Below are positions 1 through 8,819 of a DNA stretch of 64,000 bases, piece after piece. The position numbers were made by a program, and so were the translations under genes. This stretch comes from Clostridium brassicae (GTDB lineage Bacteria; Bacillota; Clostridia; Clostridiales; Clostridiaceae), in assembly GCF_026738875.1 (NCBI RefSeq), contig NZ_JAPQFJ010000016.1, positions 35,741-99,740 on the forward strand, given 5' to 3'. The notes under the pieces were generated by a model. It was not told where the DNA came from and did not search any database. It worked only from the letters and a program-made list of their open reading frames with translations. Each line of letters begins with the position of its first letter. The first letter of the stretch is position 1.

Positions 1-430
1 ACTCTTTTTCAGTTAAAACATCTGTATATGGGTTAATTCCAGCTTCATCCATTTTATCTATATCTATTAAATGATTTCCAACTTCATCAGATGGATAATT
101 TAATAATAAATATATTTTCTTACCTGTTTTAGCTAAGCCTTTTAAGATTAAAGAAAATCTATTTCTACTTAATATAGGAAACACTACTGCAAAATCATCT
201 TGGAATTTTTTATTAACATCTATTGCAATATCATCAATAGAAATATAATTTCCTTGTGATCTTGCAACTAAAGATTCTGTTATACCTATTACATCTCTAT
301 CATTAATTGTAAATTTTTCAGAATTCATTGATTTTAAAACTGACTCTACTACAATATCAACTAAATTGTCTCCTTCTTTTACTATAGGAGCTCTTACTCC
401 TCTAACTGTAGTACCTACTGTTCTTGGCAT
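1..430 (-). CDS. Coenzyme F420-0:L-glutamate ligase-like protein (5' part only)
   Basis: The reverse strand reads from an ATG at 430 to the window edge without a stop (about 143 codons), so the C-terminal part lies outside. The N-terminus MPRTVGTTVRGVRAP is followed by a segment resembling the CofE/FbiB-type ligase fold, with a conserved stretch around residues 40-60 (INDRDVIGITESLVARSQG). In methanogens and actinobacteria this family adds glutamate to F420-0. Clostridia do not generally make F420, so the true substrate of these homologues is unclear. A purine-rich ribosome binding site (AAAAGGAGAG) lies just upstream. Family assignment is from memory of clostridial homologues. Confidence 0.6.
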   Translation of the reverse strand, partial: MPRTVGTTVRGVRAPIVKEGDNLVDIVVESVLKSMNSEKFTINDRDVIGITESLVARSQGNYISIDDIAIDVNKKFQDDFAVVFPILSRNRFSLILKGLAKTGKKIYLLLNYPSDEVGNHLIDIDKMDEAGINPYTDVLTEKE

Positions 431-775
431 CTATACATCTCTCCTTTTAAATATCCATACATTTGAACCTTTAATTTATTTTATATTATCAGAAAATAAA
501 TACAAATATTTTTAATAAAGTAGGCATTAATGTACGCTTTTTTCATAACTCCAAAGTTATTATAGCACTTACAGTTTACGTTTGGTAGATTTATTCAAAA
601 AAAATTCTTAAATTATCCATATATTCTTCATACAAGTAAAAAATGAAGATACATCTATATAACAAATGTATCTTTATAAATTTAAAATTTAAAATTCCTA
701 AATCATACAATTTCCTAACCTATATAAGTATTGAATAATTTATGATATTATTTTTGATAATAGAGACTCTTTAAA
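431..775. other. Intergenic region with one hairpin
   Basis: This gap lies between the 5' end of the ligase-like gene and the 3' end of the TetR gene. The only clear structure is an inverted repeat, AAGATACAT at 647-655 and ATGTATCTT at 666-674, which probably ends the leftward MFS-TetR transcript. No coding potential was seen. Confidence 0.4.
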
Positions 776-1324
776 TTATAATATAATCCCATAAAGTATT
801 ATATTTATAACTTCATTAATTGCTTCTTTGAAAGTAATTTTATTGTCACTTAAAAATTTATAATCTAAAAATGTATCACAAACACTATCGAGAACCCTAC
901 TTAAAATCAAGAAATTTACATCTGCTTTAATAACACCATCTGATGCTCCTTCTTTTAAAAGCCTATATAAAATATCCAATTTAAATTTCTTCAATTCTTC
1001 TACTTTAACCCATTGTTCAGGGTAAAATTTGCGTGTTTCATCTATTATACTAACAGGCAATTTAAACTTATGATATGAATAAATTATTGAATTTAAATTA
1101 TCTAAAAGACTATTTTCTTTTTTTAACTGCTTTAAAACATTCTTTTTATCACTTTCAATTATGCTATTAAAAAATTGGTTAATAATTTCATCCTTGCTAG
1201 AAAAATATTTATATATAGTTTTTTTGCTAATTTTAAGTTCTATTGCAATTTCATCAAGAGTAAATTTTTTCAAACCATATAATTGTATTTTTTGTGAAGC
1301 AGTTTCTAATATTTTATCTTTCAT
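776..1324 (-). CDS. TetR/AcrR family transcriptional regulator
   Basis: A 182-aa repressor of usual TetR length. The N-terminal DNA-binding domain shows the family pattern at residues 21-42 (FTLDEIAIELKISKKTIYKYF), followed by an all-helical ligand domain that differs from gene to gene. It lies 21 bp downstream of the MFS transporter on the same strand and was probably cotranscribed with it. The palindromes around the transporter promoter (2544-2584) are the likely operator, giving autoregulation and drug-responsive induction. An AGGAGA site precedes the ATG. The ligand cannot be told from the sequence. Confidence 0.88.
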   Translation of the reverse strand: MKDKILETASQKIQLYGLKKFTLDEIAIELKISKKTIYKYFSSKDEIINQFFNSIIESDKKNVLKQLKKENSLLDNLNSIIYSYHKFKLPVSIIDETRKFYPEQWVKVEELKKFKLDILYRLLKEGASDGVIKADVNFLILSRVLDSVCDTFLDYKFLSDNKITFKEAINEVINIILYGIIL

Positions 1325-1345
1325 TTTTAATTTTCTCCTCGTTAT

Positions 1346-2518
1346 TTATTGAACATGTTTAAAGTTACAATTGAAAATAGTGATTATACCTAAAATGGAA
1401 ATTAAAATCATTAATATTAATGTAATAAATTCAGATTTACACCATAATACTCCTGTCATTACAGAACCTATAAAAGAACCGATATACTGGAAGCTGTTAA
1501 TTATTCCATTAGCAGTCCCCCTATTACTTTCTTCCGCAATATTATTTGCATTTGATGAGATTATGGTACTTAAACATATATATCCTATCATAAAAAGTAT
1601 ACTTCCAATCAAAATAAAAACAAATGATGATTTTTTAAAATAAAAACATATTCCAATTAAAGTTGTAGTAAAAGATGTTATAAGTATTTGACGACTATAT
1701 CCTCTTTCAACAAACTTTACAGATATCCTCATACAAATCACAGCAATAATTACAGCAGGTAAAAATACTTTCCACATCCCATTTATTCCTGTTATTTTGT
1801 CAAGATATATTGGTACAAAATAAAAAACTGATACCATGATAAAGTTATTAAAAAAAGCTGCTAAGTTTAATTTCACAAAATCTTTGTTCTTTAATAATAT
1901 TTTTATTCCTTTCTTTATGTCTGATTTGCTTGCTAATACCGTATTAGATCTTTCCTCCTTTATAAAAAATAAAATATAAATTAAGCATAAAAAAATTAAA
2001 ATAGCACAAATCAAAAACATTTGTTTTAATGATAAAAATTTATGAATTATTGGACCTACTCCAAAAGAAACTACTGCTGAAAAACCAATTATAACTCCCA
2101 AAACACTTAATGCTCTTACTCTTTTTGTTTCTGGTACTGCTCCTCCAATCCATGAATATCCTACACCAATTATAGCCCCACTTCCTTGCAATGCTCTTGC
2201 AAATATAAAAGTATAAATATCTTTAGAAAAATACGCTATAATCAAGCCTAATATTACTTGTAAAAGCCCTACTAACATTACTTTTTTATTACCGATTTTA
2301 TCACTTAAAATACCATAAGGTATTTGAAACATTGCTTGCGTAAGCCCAAATATCCCCAAGGCTACTCCTGCTAATGCAGGGGTGTTGTTAATAAGTGTTT
2401 TACTATATGTAGAAATAAAAGGCATAACTAGTGTCATAGCCATTTGTCTTATACCAAGCGCTAAGCTTAACATTATTATTAAAAAATACTCTTCTTTTGT
2501 AAACACATTTTTTTTCAT
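1346..2518 (-). CDS. MFS transporter, probable drug efflux pump
   Basis: A 390-aa membrane protein with about 12 hydrophobic segments. Motif A of the major facilitator superfamily lies in the loop between TM2 and TM3 (YGILSDKIGNKKVM). The family exchanges small molecules for protons. The size and the paired TetR gene suggest a DHA1-type exporter. The start was set at the ATG at 2518, because GGAGG sits 6 nt upstream; an in-frame TTG at 2524 lies inside the ribosome binding site. Its promoter overlaps two palindromes. The substrate is unknown. Confidence 0.85.
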   Translation of the reverse strand: MKKNVFTKEEYFLIIMLSLALGIRQMAMTLVMPFISTYSKTLINNTPALAGVALGIFGLTQAMFQIPYGILSDKIGNKKVMLVGLLQVILGLIIAYFSKDIYTFIFARALQGSGAIIGVGYSWIGGAVPETKRVRALSVLGVIIGFSAVVSFGVGPIIHKFLSLKQMFLICAILIFLCLIYILFFIKEERSNTVLASKSDIKKGIKILLKNKDFVKLNLAAFFNNFIMVSVFYFVPIYLDKITGINGMWKVFLPAVIIAVICMRISVKFVERGYSRQILITSFTTTLIGICFYFKKSSFVFILIGSILFMIGYICLSTIISSNANNIAEESNRGTANGIINSFQYIGSFIGSVMTGVLWCKSEFITLILMILISILGIITIFNCNFKHVQ

Positions 2519-2543
2519 TTTCAACCTCCATTCTTATACTCAA

Positions 2544-2599
2544 GAAACTAAAATAGTTTTTTTAGTTTCCATTGTAGTTAACTATTTTGTTTTTGTCAA
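2544..2599 (-). promoter_or_regulatory. MFS-tetR promoter with overlapping palindromic operators
   Basis: On the minus strand TTGACA (2599-2594) and TACAAT (2576-2571) are separated by exactly 17 bp, a near-consensus vegetative promoter. The perfect palindrome TAGTTAACTA (2575-2584) overlaps the -10 box. A larger inverted repeat, GAAACTAAAA (2544-2553) and TTTTAGTTTC (2560-2569), lies just downstream over the likely start site. This placement fits repression by the TetR protein encoded in the same unit. Confidence 0.75.
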
Positions 2600-2608
2600 T
2601 ATAAAAAA

Positions 2609-2646
2609 CGTAAATAGATTTATTATTTGATATAAATCTATTTACG
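2609..2646 (-). terminator. Intrinsic terminator of the M23 peptidase gene
   Basis: Perfect 14-bp arms, CGTAAATAGATTTA (2609-2622) and TAAATCTATTTACG (2633-2646), are followed on the minus strand by a T-rich run. It ends the leftward transcript immediately before the -35 box of the next promoter. Confidence 0.7.
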
Positions 2647-2763
2647 CTCTCTAAATTATAAACTCGTTAAAATTTTTTTAAATATGCAATATAAAACTTT
2701 CCAAAATTAAAAGATGTAATTCTTATAGAAAATTAGTATTAACTACATTTGTGTTTATAATCT

Positions 2764-3645
2764 TTACTTTTTAGGAGTTATAACTGTTCCCTTCTCTGGC
2801 ATTGCTTTACCATTAATATCTTTAAAATAAAGAGGCAATCCTTCTGCAAAAGTTGGATGAATAGTTTTTGTAGGGTCTTGACGTTGATGATGAATATGCA
2901 AATGAGGTTCGGATGTAGAACCTGAGTTTCCAACTTTTCCAATAACATCTCCCTCTTTTACATGGTCACCCACTTTTACAGGTACACTATCCTTCTTTAG
3001 ATGATTTAATAACAAAAATGTTCCTGTTTCATCTATCTTTATATAAACGTGGTTTCCTTCCATAGATATAAAATTCTCTGTATTAGGTAATATATCATTT
3101 TCCTCATCATAAGCAGCAATAATAGTTCCTGAAACTGGTGCTACAACCTCTTTATCATAGATTCCAAAATCATTAAGATTTTTACTGTCTATATTTGATG
3201 GTTCCATAACTAAATCATATGCCCATCTTTCAGATGCCCATATAACATGAGGGACGTTGATTTCTATGGTATCTCCTCCCCAACCAACAGTTGCTTTTTC
3301 ATTTAATGGCCATCTTACTGTAATTGAAGGTGTTACCTTGTTAATATCAGCAGGGTATCTCACCTTTAAAACATTAAATAACATAAGTATAGGAAATGCT
3401 AACAATACAGATAATATTAGAGAAATTATTTTTTGTGTGACTTTTTTCTTTTTTACTAAACATATACATAATAAAATTAGATTAACCAATATCAATATAG
3501 CACCAATTGGTGCCATAAAAAGTTTTACTAATACCCAAGATATAGCTCCTGATATACCATGAATAAAGAATATACATCCCCATAAAGCAATTAAAATGAC
3601 AATCATTATATAATTCAGTATTTTATTAAATTTTTCAGCTTTCAT
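2764..3645 (-). CDS. M23 family metallopeptidase, membrane-anchored
   Basis: A 293-aa protein with two to three hydrophobic segments in the first 90 residues and a C-terminal LytM/M23 peptidase domain. The domain shows a GxHVYI strand, the biotinyl-like KVGDHVKEGDVIGKVG stretch, and the zinc motif HLHIHH after SGSTSEP. M23 enzymes cut peptidoglycan cross-bridges or stem peptides outside the membrane. The start was set at the ATG at 3645, 5-6 nt after AAAGGGG; the in-frame ATG at 3660 lies upstream of that site. Monocistronic, ended by the hairpin at 2609-2646. Whether it is hydrolytic or regulatory is not visible. Confidence 0.85.
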   Translation of the reverse strand: MKAEKFNKILNYIMIVILIALWGCIFFIHGISGAISWVLVKLFMAPIGAILILVNLILLCICLVKKKKVTQKIISLILSVLLAFPILMLFNVLKVRYPADINKVTPSITVRWPLNEKATVGWGGDTIEINVPHVIWASERWAYDLVMEPSNIDSKNLNDFGIYDKEVVAPVSGTIIAAYDEENDILPNTENFISMEGNHVYIKIDETGTFLLLNHLKKDSVPVKVGDHVKEGDVIGKVGNSGSTSEPHLHIHHQRQDPTKTIHPTFAEGLPLYFKDINGKAMPEKGTVITPKK

Positions 3646-3837
3646 GTTAACCCCTTTCATTCTTCTTAATGTTTATTTGTTTCTTCTTTTGTTTGGTAAG
3701 TATTACAATAACTTATTTATGTAATTAAAGCTCTTTTATAGTAGCACAATCTTCATATATTTTCTTTAAAATTTTCTTAATTTTTTCATAATAAAATTTT
3801 CTTATTACATTTTTAATAATATATATTTAGTTAAAAA

Positions 3838-3868
3838 AATAATATCAACCATCATTGGTTGATATTAT
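3838..3868 (-). terminator. Terminator at the end of the second MFS gene
   Basis: ATAATATCAACCA and TGGTTGATATTAT form a hairpin with a 4-nt loop. On the minus strand it is followed by a run of T. It overlaps the last codons of the MFS gene ending at 3852. Confidence 0.65.
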
Positions 3869-5069
3869 TTGTAGTACTATTACCCTTTTTTAAGACAATA
3901 GTTTTATTGTAAACTATATTTAATTTAAATATAAGAAAAGCTATTCCTAATGCAATACCTGCACAAGTATATATAGTTCTATATCCGAATTTCACAACAA
4001 TAAATCCCCACAATATTGAACCTATTCCGTAACCACTATCCAGTAGAGCATAATAAATGGCATTTGCTACTCCCCTTTTGTCTTTACTTACTGTATTTAA
4101 AATCATTAAATTAATTATAGGTAATAGCGATCCCATCATGATACCACATAAAAATCCCAATATAATTAATACACGCATTGCCTTTACCATAGCCATTCCC
4201 CAAATAGAAACTGCAAATATTAACAATCCAACTGAAACTACAATATTAAATCCAAATCTATCAACTATTTGATTTATAAACAATCTTGATGCTAATATGC
4301 CTAGTGCATTTATTGTAAAAAAGAGTCCTATATTACTAAATCCAAGTTCTATTCCATATAAAGCTGTAAAAGATAATATTGTACTTTCTGCAACTGCCGC
4401 TAAAAAAAGAATTAAAGCTGGTACTACTATCTCTTTACTAATGCCACTACTTACATTACTCTTCTCAGTTTTATCTTTTTTTGAATCTATATCAATATTT
4501 TTCTCATATGATAAGAAAAAGGCTATTATCATAGTAACTATAGCAACTGCAAATGTTGTAATGAATAGCAAGTTAAACTTATCATATTCTTTTCCAACTA
4601 TATTAAGTGCCATAGAAGGTCCTATTGCCGTAGTAATTGTTATACCAACTCCTGAATACCCTATACCTTCAAGCATTCTTGATTGTGGAGTAACATCAGT
4701 AACAATTGTAGCTACAGCAGTAGAAGAAATACCAAATCCGAATCCTTGAATCACCCTAAATATCACAAGTAAAGATATTTCATTTGTAAAAGCATATGCT
4801 ATAGTTGATAAAGCAGTAATAACTACACCTAATATCAATATTTTTTTTCTTCCCAGTTTATCTAATAACTTTCCTGCAAACAGTCTTATTATTAAAGCCG
4901 CTAGTGTAAATGCTCCTGTCATTATTCCTGCATATGTGTCAGTACCTGTAATTTTCTTAGCATATATAGATATAGTAGATAATAATAAATTACAAGTTAA
5001 ATTTACTCCTATAGTAATAATTAGTGCCAATATAAAATATCTGTTCCATAGTTTTTCCTTAGCTGCCAT
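3852..5069 (-). CDS. MFS transporter
   Basis: A 405-aa protein with 12 predicted membrane segments and MFS motif A in the TM2-TM3 loop (FAGKLLDKLGRKKILILG). A hydrophilic, lysine-rich linker (ENIDIDSKKDKTEKSN) divides the two six-helix halves. It is divergent from a Crp/Fnr-type regulator 146 bp away. An inverted repeat near the regulator promoter lies between them, so the regulator may control the transporter. Similar proteins are annotated as sugar or drug exporters; the substrate cannot be assigned. Confidence 0.85.
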   Translation of the reverse strand: MAAKEKLWNRYFILALIITIGVNLTCNLLLSTISIYAKKITGTDTYAGIMTGAFTLAALIIRLFAGKLLDKLGRKKILILGVVITALSTIAYAFTNEISLLVIFRVIQGFGFGISSTAVATIVTDVTPQSRMLEGIGYSGVGITITTAIGPSMALNIVGKEYDKFNLLFITTFAVAIVTMIIAFFLSYEKNIDIDSKKDKTEKSNVSSGISKEIVVPALILFLAAVAESTILSFTALYGIELGFSNIGLFFTINALGILASRLFINQIVDRFGFNIVVSVGLLIFAVSIWGMAMVKAMRVLIILGFLCGIMMGSLLPIINLMILNTVSKDKRGVANAIYYALLDSGYGIGSILWGFIVVKFGYRTIYTCAGIALGIAFLIFKLNIVYNKTIVLKKGNSTTNNINQ

Positions 5070-5151
5070 TATTCAATTTCCTCCTATTAAATAATTCTTG
5101 GCTCTTAATAAAGTTTGCTTAAATTATTTAGATTAAATTTTACATTTAACC

Positions 5152-5184
5152 TTGAAAACAAATTGTAGTTTAGGCTACAATCTA
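5152..5184 (+). promoter_or_regulatory. Promoter of the Crp/Fnr gene with inverted-repeat operator
   Basis: TTGAAA (5152-5157) and TACAAT (5176-5181) are 18 bp apart. The perfect repeat ATTGTAG (5162-5168) N6 CTACAAT (5175-5181) fills the spacer and the -10 box. Its two-fold layout resembles Crp/Fnr sites (TTGNN-N6-NNCAA class). Autoregulation and control of the divergent MFS gene are inferred. Confidence 0.6.
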
Positions 5185-5215
5185 TTTATAAAGTTTTAAT
5201 GAGAGGAAATTTTAT

Positions 5216-5905
5216 ATGTTTAAAACTCATAAATATTTGCCCAGTTCTTCAATAAGTATTAATTCTGATTTTTATAAAATATTTGAAGAGGCTGGTATAA
5301 TACAAAGATATAGTAAAAATGAAATGATATATTTTCAAGAAGATGTGGCTGAAAGTTTTTATTTAATTAAATCCGGTCGTGTTAGAATTTTTCTCATTTC
5401 ACCAGAAGGAACAGAACTTACTATTGAAATATTGAGAAAAGGAAAATTATTTGGAGAATCCTCCTACTTTAGTTATGGCTCAAGATTAACATCCGTTAGT
5501 GCTGCAACAGATGTAGAGTTAATTTCAGTGAGTTTAGAAAATTTGTACCCTTATCTAACTAAATATCCAGAATTAATGATTCAAATGTTTCATCTTATGT
5601 CATTAACAATGAAGAACTTATCAACCCAAGTTAATAGTATGGCCTTCTTACCAGCTGATAAAAAACTTGCTGAATTACTCTTAAGATTAGGCGTACATTT
5701 TAAGAAAAATAAAAATGATGAATCTTATATTATTGATTATTCTCACGAAGAAATTGCACAACTTATTGGCAGCTGTAGAGTAACCGTTACTAAAATACTA
5801 AATTCTTTTCAAGAAAAAGGATTAGTCTCTTTAGGATATAAAAAAGTTAAAGTTATAGATGAGAAAAATTTAAAGCGAATATATATAGATGATTTTCCAA
5901 TATAA
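5216..5905 (+). CDS. Crp/Fnr family transcriptional regulator
   Basis: A 229-aa protein with an N-terminal cyclic-nucleotide-binding-like beta barrel (about residues 20-135; KLFGESSYF sits where the phosphate-binding cassette would be) and a C-terminal winged helix-turn-helix (HEEIAQLIGSCRVTVTKILNSF, about residues 178-200). It lacks the N-terminal cysteine cluster of Fnr, so oxygen sensing through an Fe-S cluster is unlikely. The effector is unknown. Likely regulates itself and the divergent MFS gene through the inverted repeat at 5162-5181. Confidence 0.88.
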   Translation: MFKTHKYLPSSSISINSDFYKIFEEAGIIQRYSKNEMIYFQEDVAESFYLIKSGRVRIFLISPEGTELTIEILRKGKLFGESSYFSYGSRLTSVSAATDVELISVSLENLYPYLTKYPELMIQMFHLMSLTMKNLSTQVNSMAFLPADKKLAELLLRLGVHFKKNKNDESYIIDYSHEEIAQLIGSCRVTVTKILNSFQEKGLVSLGYKKVKVIDEKNLKRIYIDDFPI

Positions 5906-6058
5906 GTAATATGAAGCTAAACTCCACTTTAAAATTAATATCTAGTATTCAGCGTAATAACATCATTTACTTGATCATATTAAAAACTCAAGTTTTACTA
6001 GCAATAAACATTGGGAAAAGTACAATACTAATAAGTATTCATTATATAACAATATAAT

Positions 6059-6101
6059 AAAAAATACCGTAAAATTCACTACTGAATACTACGGTATTTT
6101 T
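6059..6101. terminator. Bidirectional terminator
   Basis: AAAAAATACCGTA (6059-6071) and TACGGTATTTTT (6090-6101) form a strong hairpin with T or A runs on both sides. It separates the rightward Crp/Fnr gene from the leftward FlxA-like gene. Confidence 0.75.
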
Positions 6102-6158
6102 ATAAGTTCCACACTTATAATTACAAAATTAATTTTTAATATACTTAGATATAAATTT

Positions 6159-6899
6159 TTAAGCAAAAGTATTTATTGAAATTCTTTTATTTTGTTTAGA
6201 TGTATTTTGAGATGTTAAATCATTTATAGCAGTTTTTTGCTCTCTTATCTTCTTATTTTCCTCATATTGTTTTTTTATTTTATCAGTATCTTTAGATATT
6301 TCATTATTCTCATTTTTAATACTACTTGATTGTTTAACGTTTTTATTTATCTTAGTTGATTGTTTATGAAGTTCTGAATCTATAGCATTAGCACGTGCAT
6401 CACATTCACTTGCTTTGCTTCTCTTCTTTTCTATTATTTTTTGCGCATTATTAAATTTATCTCTTTCGGCATCTAATTTTGCTTCACCTCTTAGAGTATT
6501 AGCTGATGATCTAAGTGATGATTTCAAACTAACTGACTTCTTAATATTGTTATATGCATTTGCATTATCTAATATTAAAGAATCACTATTTGCATTATTA
6601 GTATTGTTATTAATTGATTGATCAGGTACTTTATTAGTATTGTTATTGGAAATTTTATTAACTTGTTCCATTTGCTTTTGTTGGATTTGTGAATCAATTT
6701 GTTCCATTTGCTCTTGTAGTGGTTTAATTAGCTCATCTTTAGCCTTTTGTGACATATTCCCCCCTTTTATCTTCTCAATTTGTTCTACAATTTGTGATTT
6801 CTGTTTTTCAAGCGCTTTAACCTCATTATTAACAGCACTATTATTTTGTTGATTTATATTATTGTTCCTTACTCCATTAGAATAAATAGAATTTACCAT
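6159..6899 (-). CDS. FlxA-like coiled-coil protein
   Basis: A 246-aa hydrophilic protein rich in Asn, Lys and Gln, without signal peptide or membrane segment. Residues about 25-85 form a coiled coil with heptad-like Leu/Ile (VKALEKQKSQIVEQIEKI..., LQEQMEQIDSQIQQKQMEQ) that resembles the FlxA-like family. A second helical Lys/Glu-rich section follows to the C-terminus (KRISINTFA). Proteins of this type are found near flagellar or secreted proteins in Clostridium; no function is established. Start supported by GGAGGTG 8 nt upstream of the ATG. It stands alone. Confidence 0.6.
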   Translation of the reverse strand: MVNSIYSNGVRNNNINQQNNSAVNNEVKALEKQKSQIVEQIEKIKGGNMSQKAKDELIKPLQEQMEQIDSQIQQKQMEQVNKISNNNTNKVPDQSINNNTNNANSDSLILDNANAYNNIKKSVSLKSSLRSSANTLRGEAKLDAERDKFNNAQKIIEKKRSKASECDARANAIDSELHKQSTKINKNVKQSSSIKNENNEISKDTDKIKKQYEENKKIREQKTAINDLTSQNTSKQNKRISINTFA

Positions 6900-7020
6900 A
6901 ATTTCACACCTCCTCTTTAGTATATCGTCTATTAAATTACGAACTTAATAAATAGTAATTTTTTCCTTTAATAATACCACATAATACCTTTTTTAATAAT
7001 ACTACAGCTATTCCATTCAT

Positions 7021-7464
7021 TTAAAAATGTTTTTTTAGGTAGATCATATCAACAAGTTGTACACCACATTCATAAATTGGATGATCATAATTATCTGTAA
7101 AGAAATTTTTGATACGATGAGAGATTGTAAATCCACACCTCTCATAAAAGGGAACTGTTAGTGGACTATCGCCGGTACCAACAATCATAGTCTTACACTT
7201 GTCCTTGTAATATTTAAAAATGTATTCTATCAGTTGCTTACCATAGCCTTGTCCTTGATATTCTTCGTATGTGGCTATATTTTTTAATTCATAGACACTG
7301 TCATGCTCTTGCGTAACAACACAAATAGCTTTCAAATCATTGTCATATAGAGCAAACATCTCTCCGCGTTCTAAGTATCTATCAATCATATCTTCTTGTT
7401 CATCTGCTAACAAAAGCAAATCAAGAAATTGTTTTTTTTCAGTCATAATCTGTTTAACTTTCAT
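7021..7464 (-). CDS. GNAT family N-acetyltransferase
   Basis: A 147-aa single-domain acetyltransferase. The acetyl-CoA pyrophosphate loop is visible at about residues 72-82 ([13 protein letters not shown], the Q/RxxGxG/A pattern), followed by the typical beta5 region ([21 protein letters not shown]) with the FYxxxGF signature near the C-terminus. GNAT enzymes transfer acetyl groups to amines. The substrate is not predictable. Monocistronic. Confidence 0.85.
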   Translation of the reverse strand: MKVKQIMTEKKQFLDLLLLADEQEDMIDRYLERGEMFALYDNDLKAICVVTQEHDSVYELKNIATYEEYQGQGYGKQLIEYIFKYYKDKCKTMIVGTGDSPLTVPFYERCGFTISHRIKNFFTDNYDHPIYECGVQLVDMIYLKKHF

Positions 7465-7531
7465 TAACTCACCACCTAAACTAATATAAACAATCTTAAT
7501 TATACATTATAAACAAGCAAAAACTTAAACT

Positions 7532-7588
7532 GGAAACCACCAAAAGCATTAAGCAGTTTTCGAGAACCACCTAATGCTTTATTTTTTT
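7532..7588 (+). terminator. Orphan rightward terminator with direct repeats
   Basis: AAAAGCATTA (7542-7551) pairs with TAATGCTTT (7572-7580) and is followed by seven T residues, a rightward terminator. No rightward gene lies upstream for 1.6 kb. The sequence also holds the near-repeat GGAAACCACC / GAGAACCACC. It may end a small RNA or unannotated transcript. Confidence 0.4.
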
Positions 7589-7623
7589 ATTTATATTAAC
7601 TATATTATTTTTCTCATTCATCA

Positions 7624-7652
7624 TTGACAAGATTAAAAGTAAATCGTATAAT
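7624..7652 (+). promoter_or_regulatory. Promoter of the methyltransferase gene
   Basis: TTGACA (7624-7629) and TATAAT (7647-7652) are separated by 17 bp, a perfect sigma-A consensus. It lies about 80 bp before the start codon at 7738. Confidence 0.8.
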
Positions 7653-7737
7653 ATATAAACAAATCCTAATTAAATATTATATCATATATTTATATATTTG
7701 TCAATAGAATTTTAAAATTTTTAAGGAGGAATTTATA

Positions 7738-8652
7738 ATGAAAAATAATAAACCAAGTACTACAGCTTTAATAACAGCCTATGGAAGGGCCTATCACTCT
7801 ATAAATGAATCACCAAAAATCTTTGATGATTTTCTTGCAAAACAGCTAATAACAAATGATGAATATGAAACTATTAGTAATATTTTAGCGGGAAGTATAA
7901 ACTTTTCTGATTCAGACAAAGCAACATTTTGTAAGGATAAAGACTCTGCTTTAAAAGCCGTTATTCAAAATCAAATAGCACCTATTTCATTGTCACGTAG
8001 CAGATATACAGAAGATATGTTAAAACTTTCGATTAAACTTGGAGTAAAACAATATGTCATCTTAGGTGCAGGTTTTGATACTTTTGCCTTTCGTAATCCA
8101 AATTTATTAAATTATATTGATATTTTTGAATTGGATCATCCTTCTACACAAAATCTTAAATTAGAAAGAATCAAAATGGCTGGATGGGAAATTCCCAAAA
8201 ATTTGCATTTTATACCTGTTGACTTCTCAAAAAATAATTTTGAAGAAACAATAAAAAATTCAGCTTTTAATGAAACTAAATTAAGTTTTTATAGTTGGCT
8301 TGGAGTAACTTACTATTTAAGTAAAGGTGAAATATTAAATACATTAAAAGGTATATCTAATATTTCACCAAATGGCAGCTCTCTTGCCTTTGACTATGCA
8401 GATTCTGATATATTTCAACCTAAAAAAACAACAAAACGTGTTCAAACCATGGTACATGCAGCTATTCAAAATGGAGAACCTATGAAAAGTTGCTATTCAT
8501 GTAGTGAATTAGTTTTAGATTTAGAAAGGACAGGCTTTCAACTTTACGAACATTTGACACCTTTAGAAATTAATAATCGTTATTTTAAAGAAAGAAATGA
8601 CGATTATCGTGCTTTTGAAAATATAAATTTTGCATTAGCAGTAAAAAAATAA
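7738..8652 (+). CDS. Class I SAM-dependent methyltransferase, LCMT/PPM-like
   Basis: A 304-aa protein related to leucine carboxyl methyltransferase-like enzymes often annotated as O-methyltransferases of secondary metabolism. The SAM-binding glycine motif is VILGAGFDTFAFR (about residues 104-116), followed by an acidic residue (ELDHP) at the end of strand 2 and YWLGVTYYL-like motif IV. A GGAGGA site lies 8 nt upstream of the ATG. The last third is partly duplicated in a broken copy at 10831-10949. The substrate is unknown. Confidence 0.8.
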   Translation: MKNNKPSTTALITAYGRAYHSINESPKIFDDFLAKQLITNDEYETISNILAGSINFSDSDKATFCKDKDSALKAVIQNQIAPISLSRSRYTEDMLKLSIKLGVKQYVILGAGFDTFAFRNPNLLNYIDIFELDHPSTQNLKLERIKMAGWEIPKNLHFIPVDFSKNNFEETIKNSAFNETKLSFYSWLGVTYYLSKGEILNTLKGISNISPNGSSLAFDYADSDIFQPKKTTKRVQTMVHAAIQNGEPMKSCYSCSELVLDLERTGFQLYEHLTPLEINNRYFKERNDDYRAFENINFALAVKK

Positions 8653-8819
8653 CTCACTCATCTCTTTATTATATAAAAATGTTATATAATAGTAATTATA
8701 TAATTCACTCGTAAAACCAGTTATTATTTTGCTAACTAAATACAATAAAAAATTTACTTTTTAATTCTGTGTAGAAAAGCTTTGAATATACTATAAACAA
8801 AGAAAGGAAATGATATACA

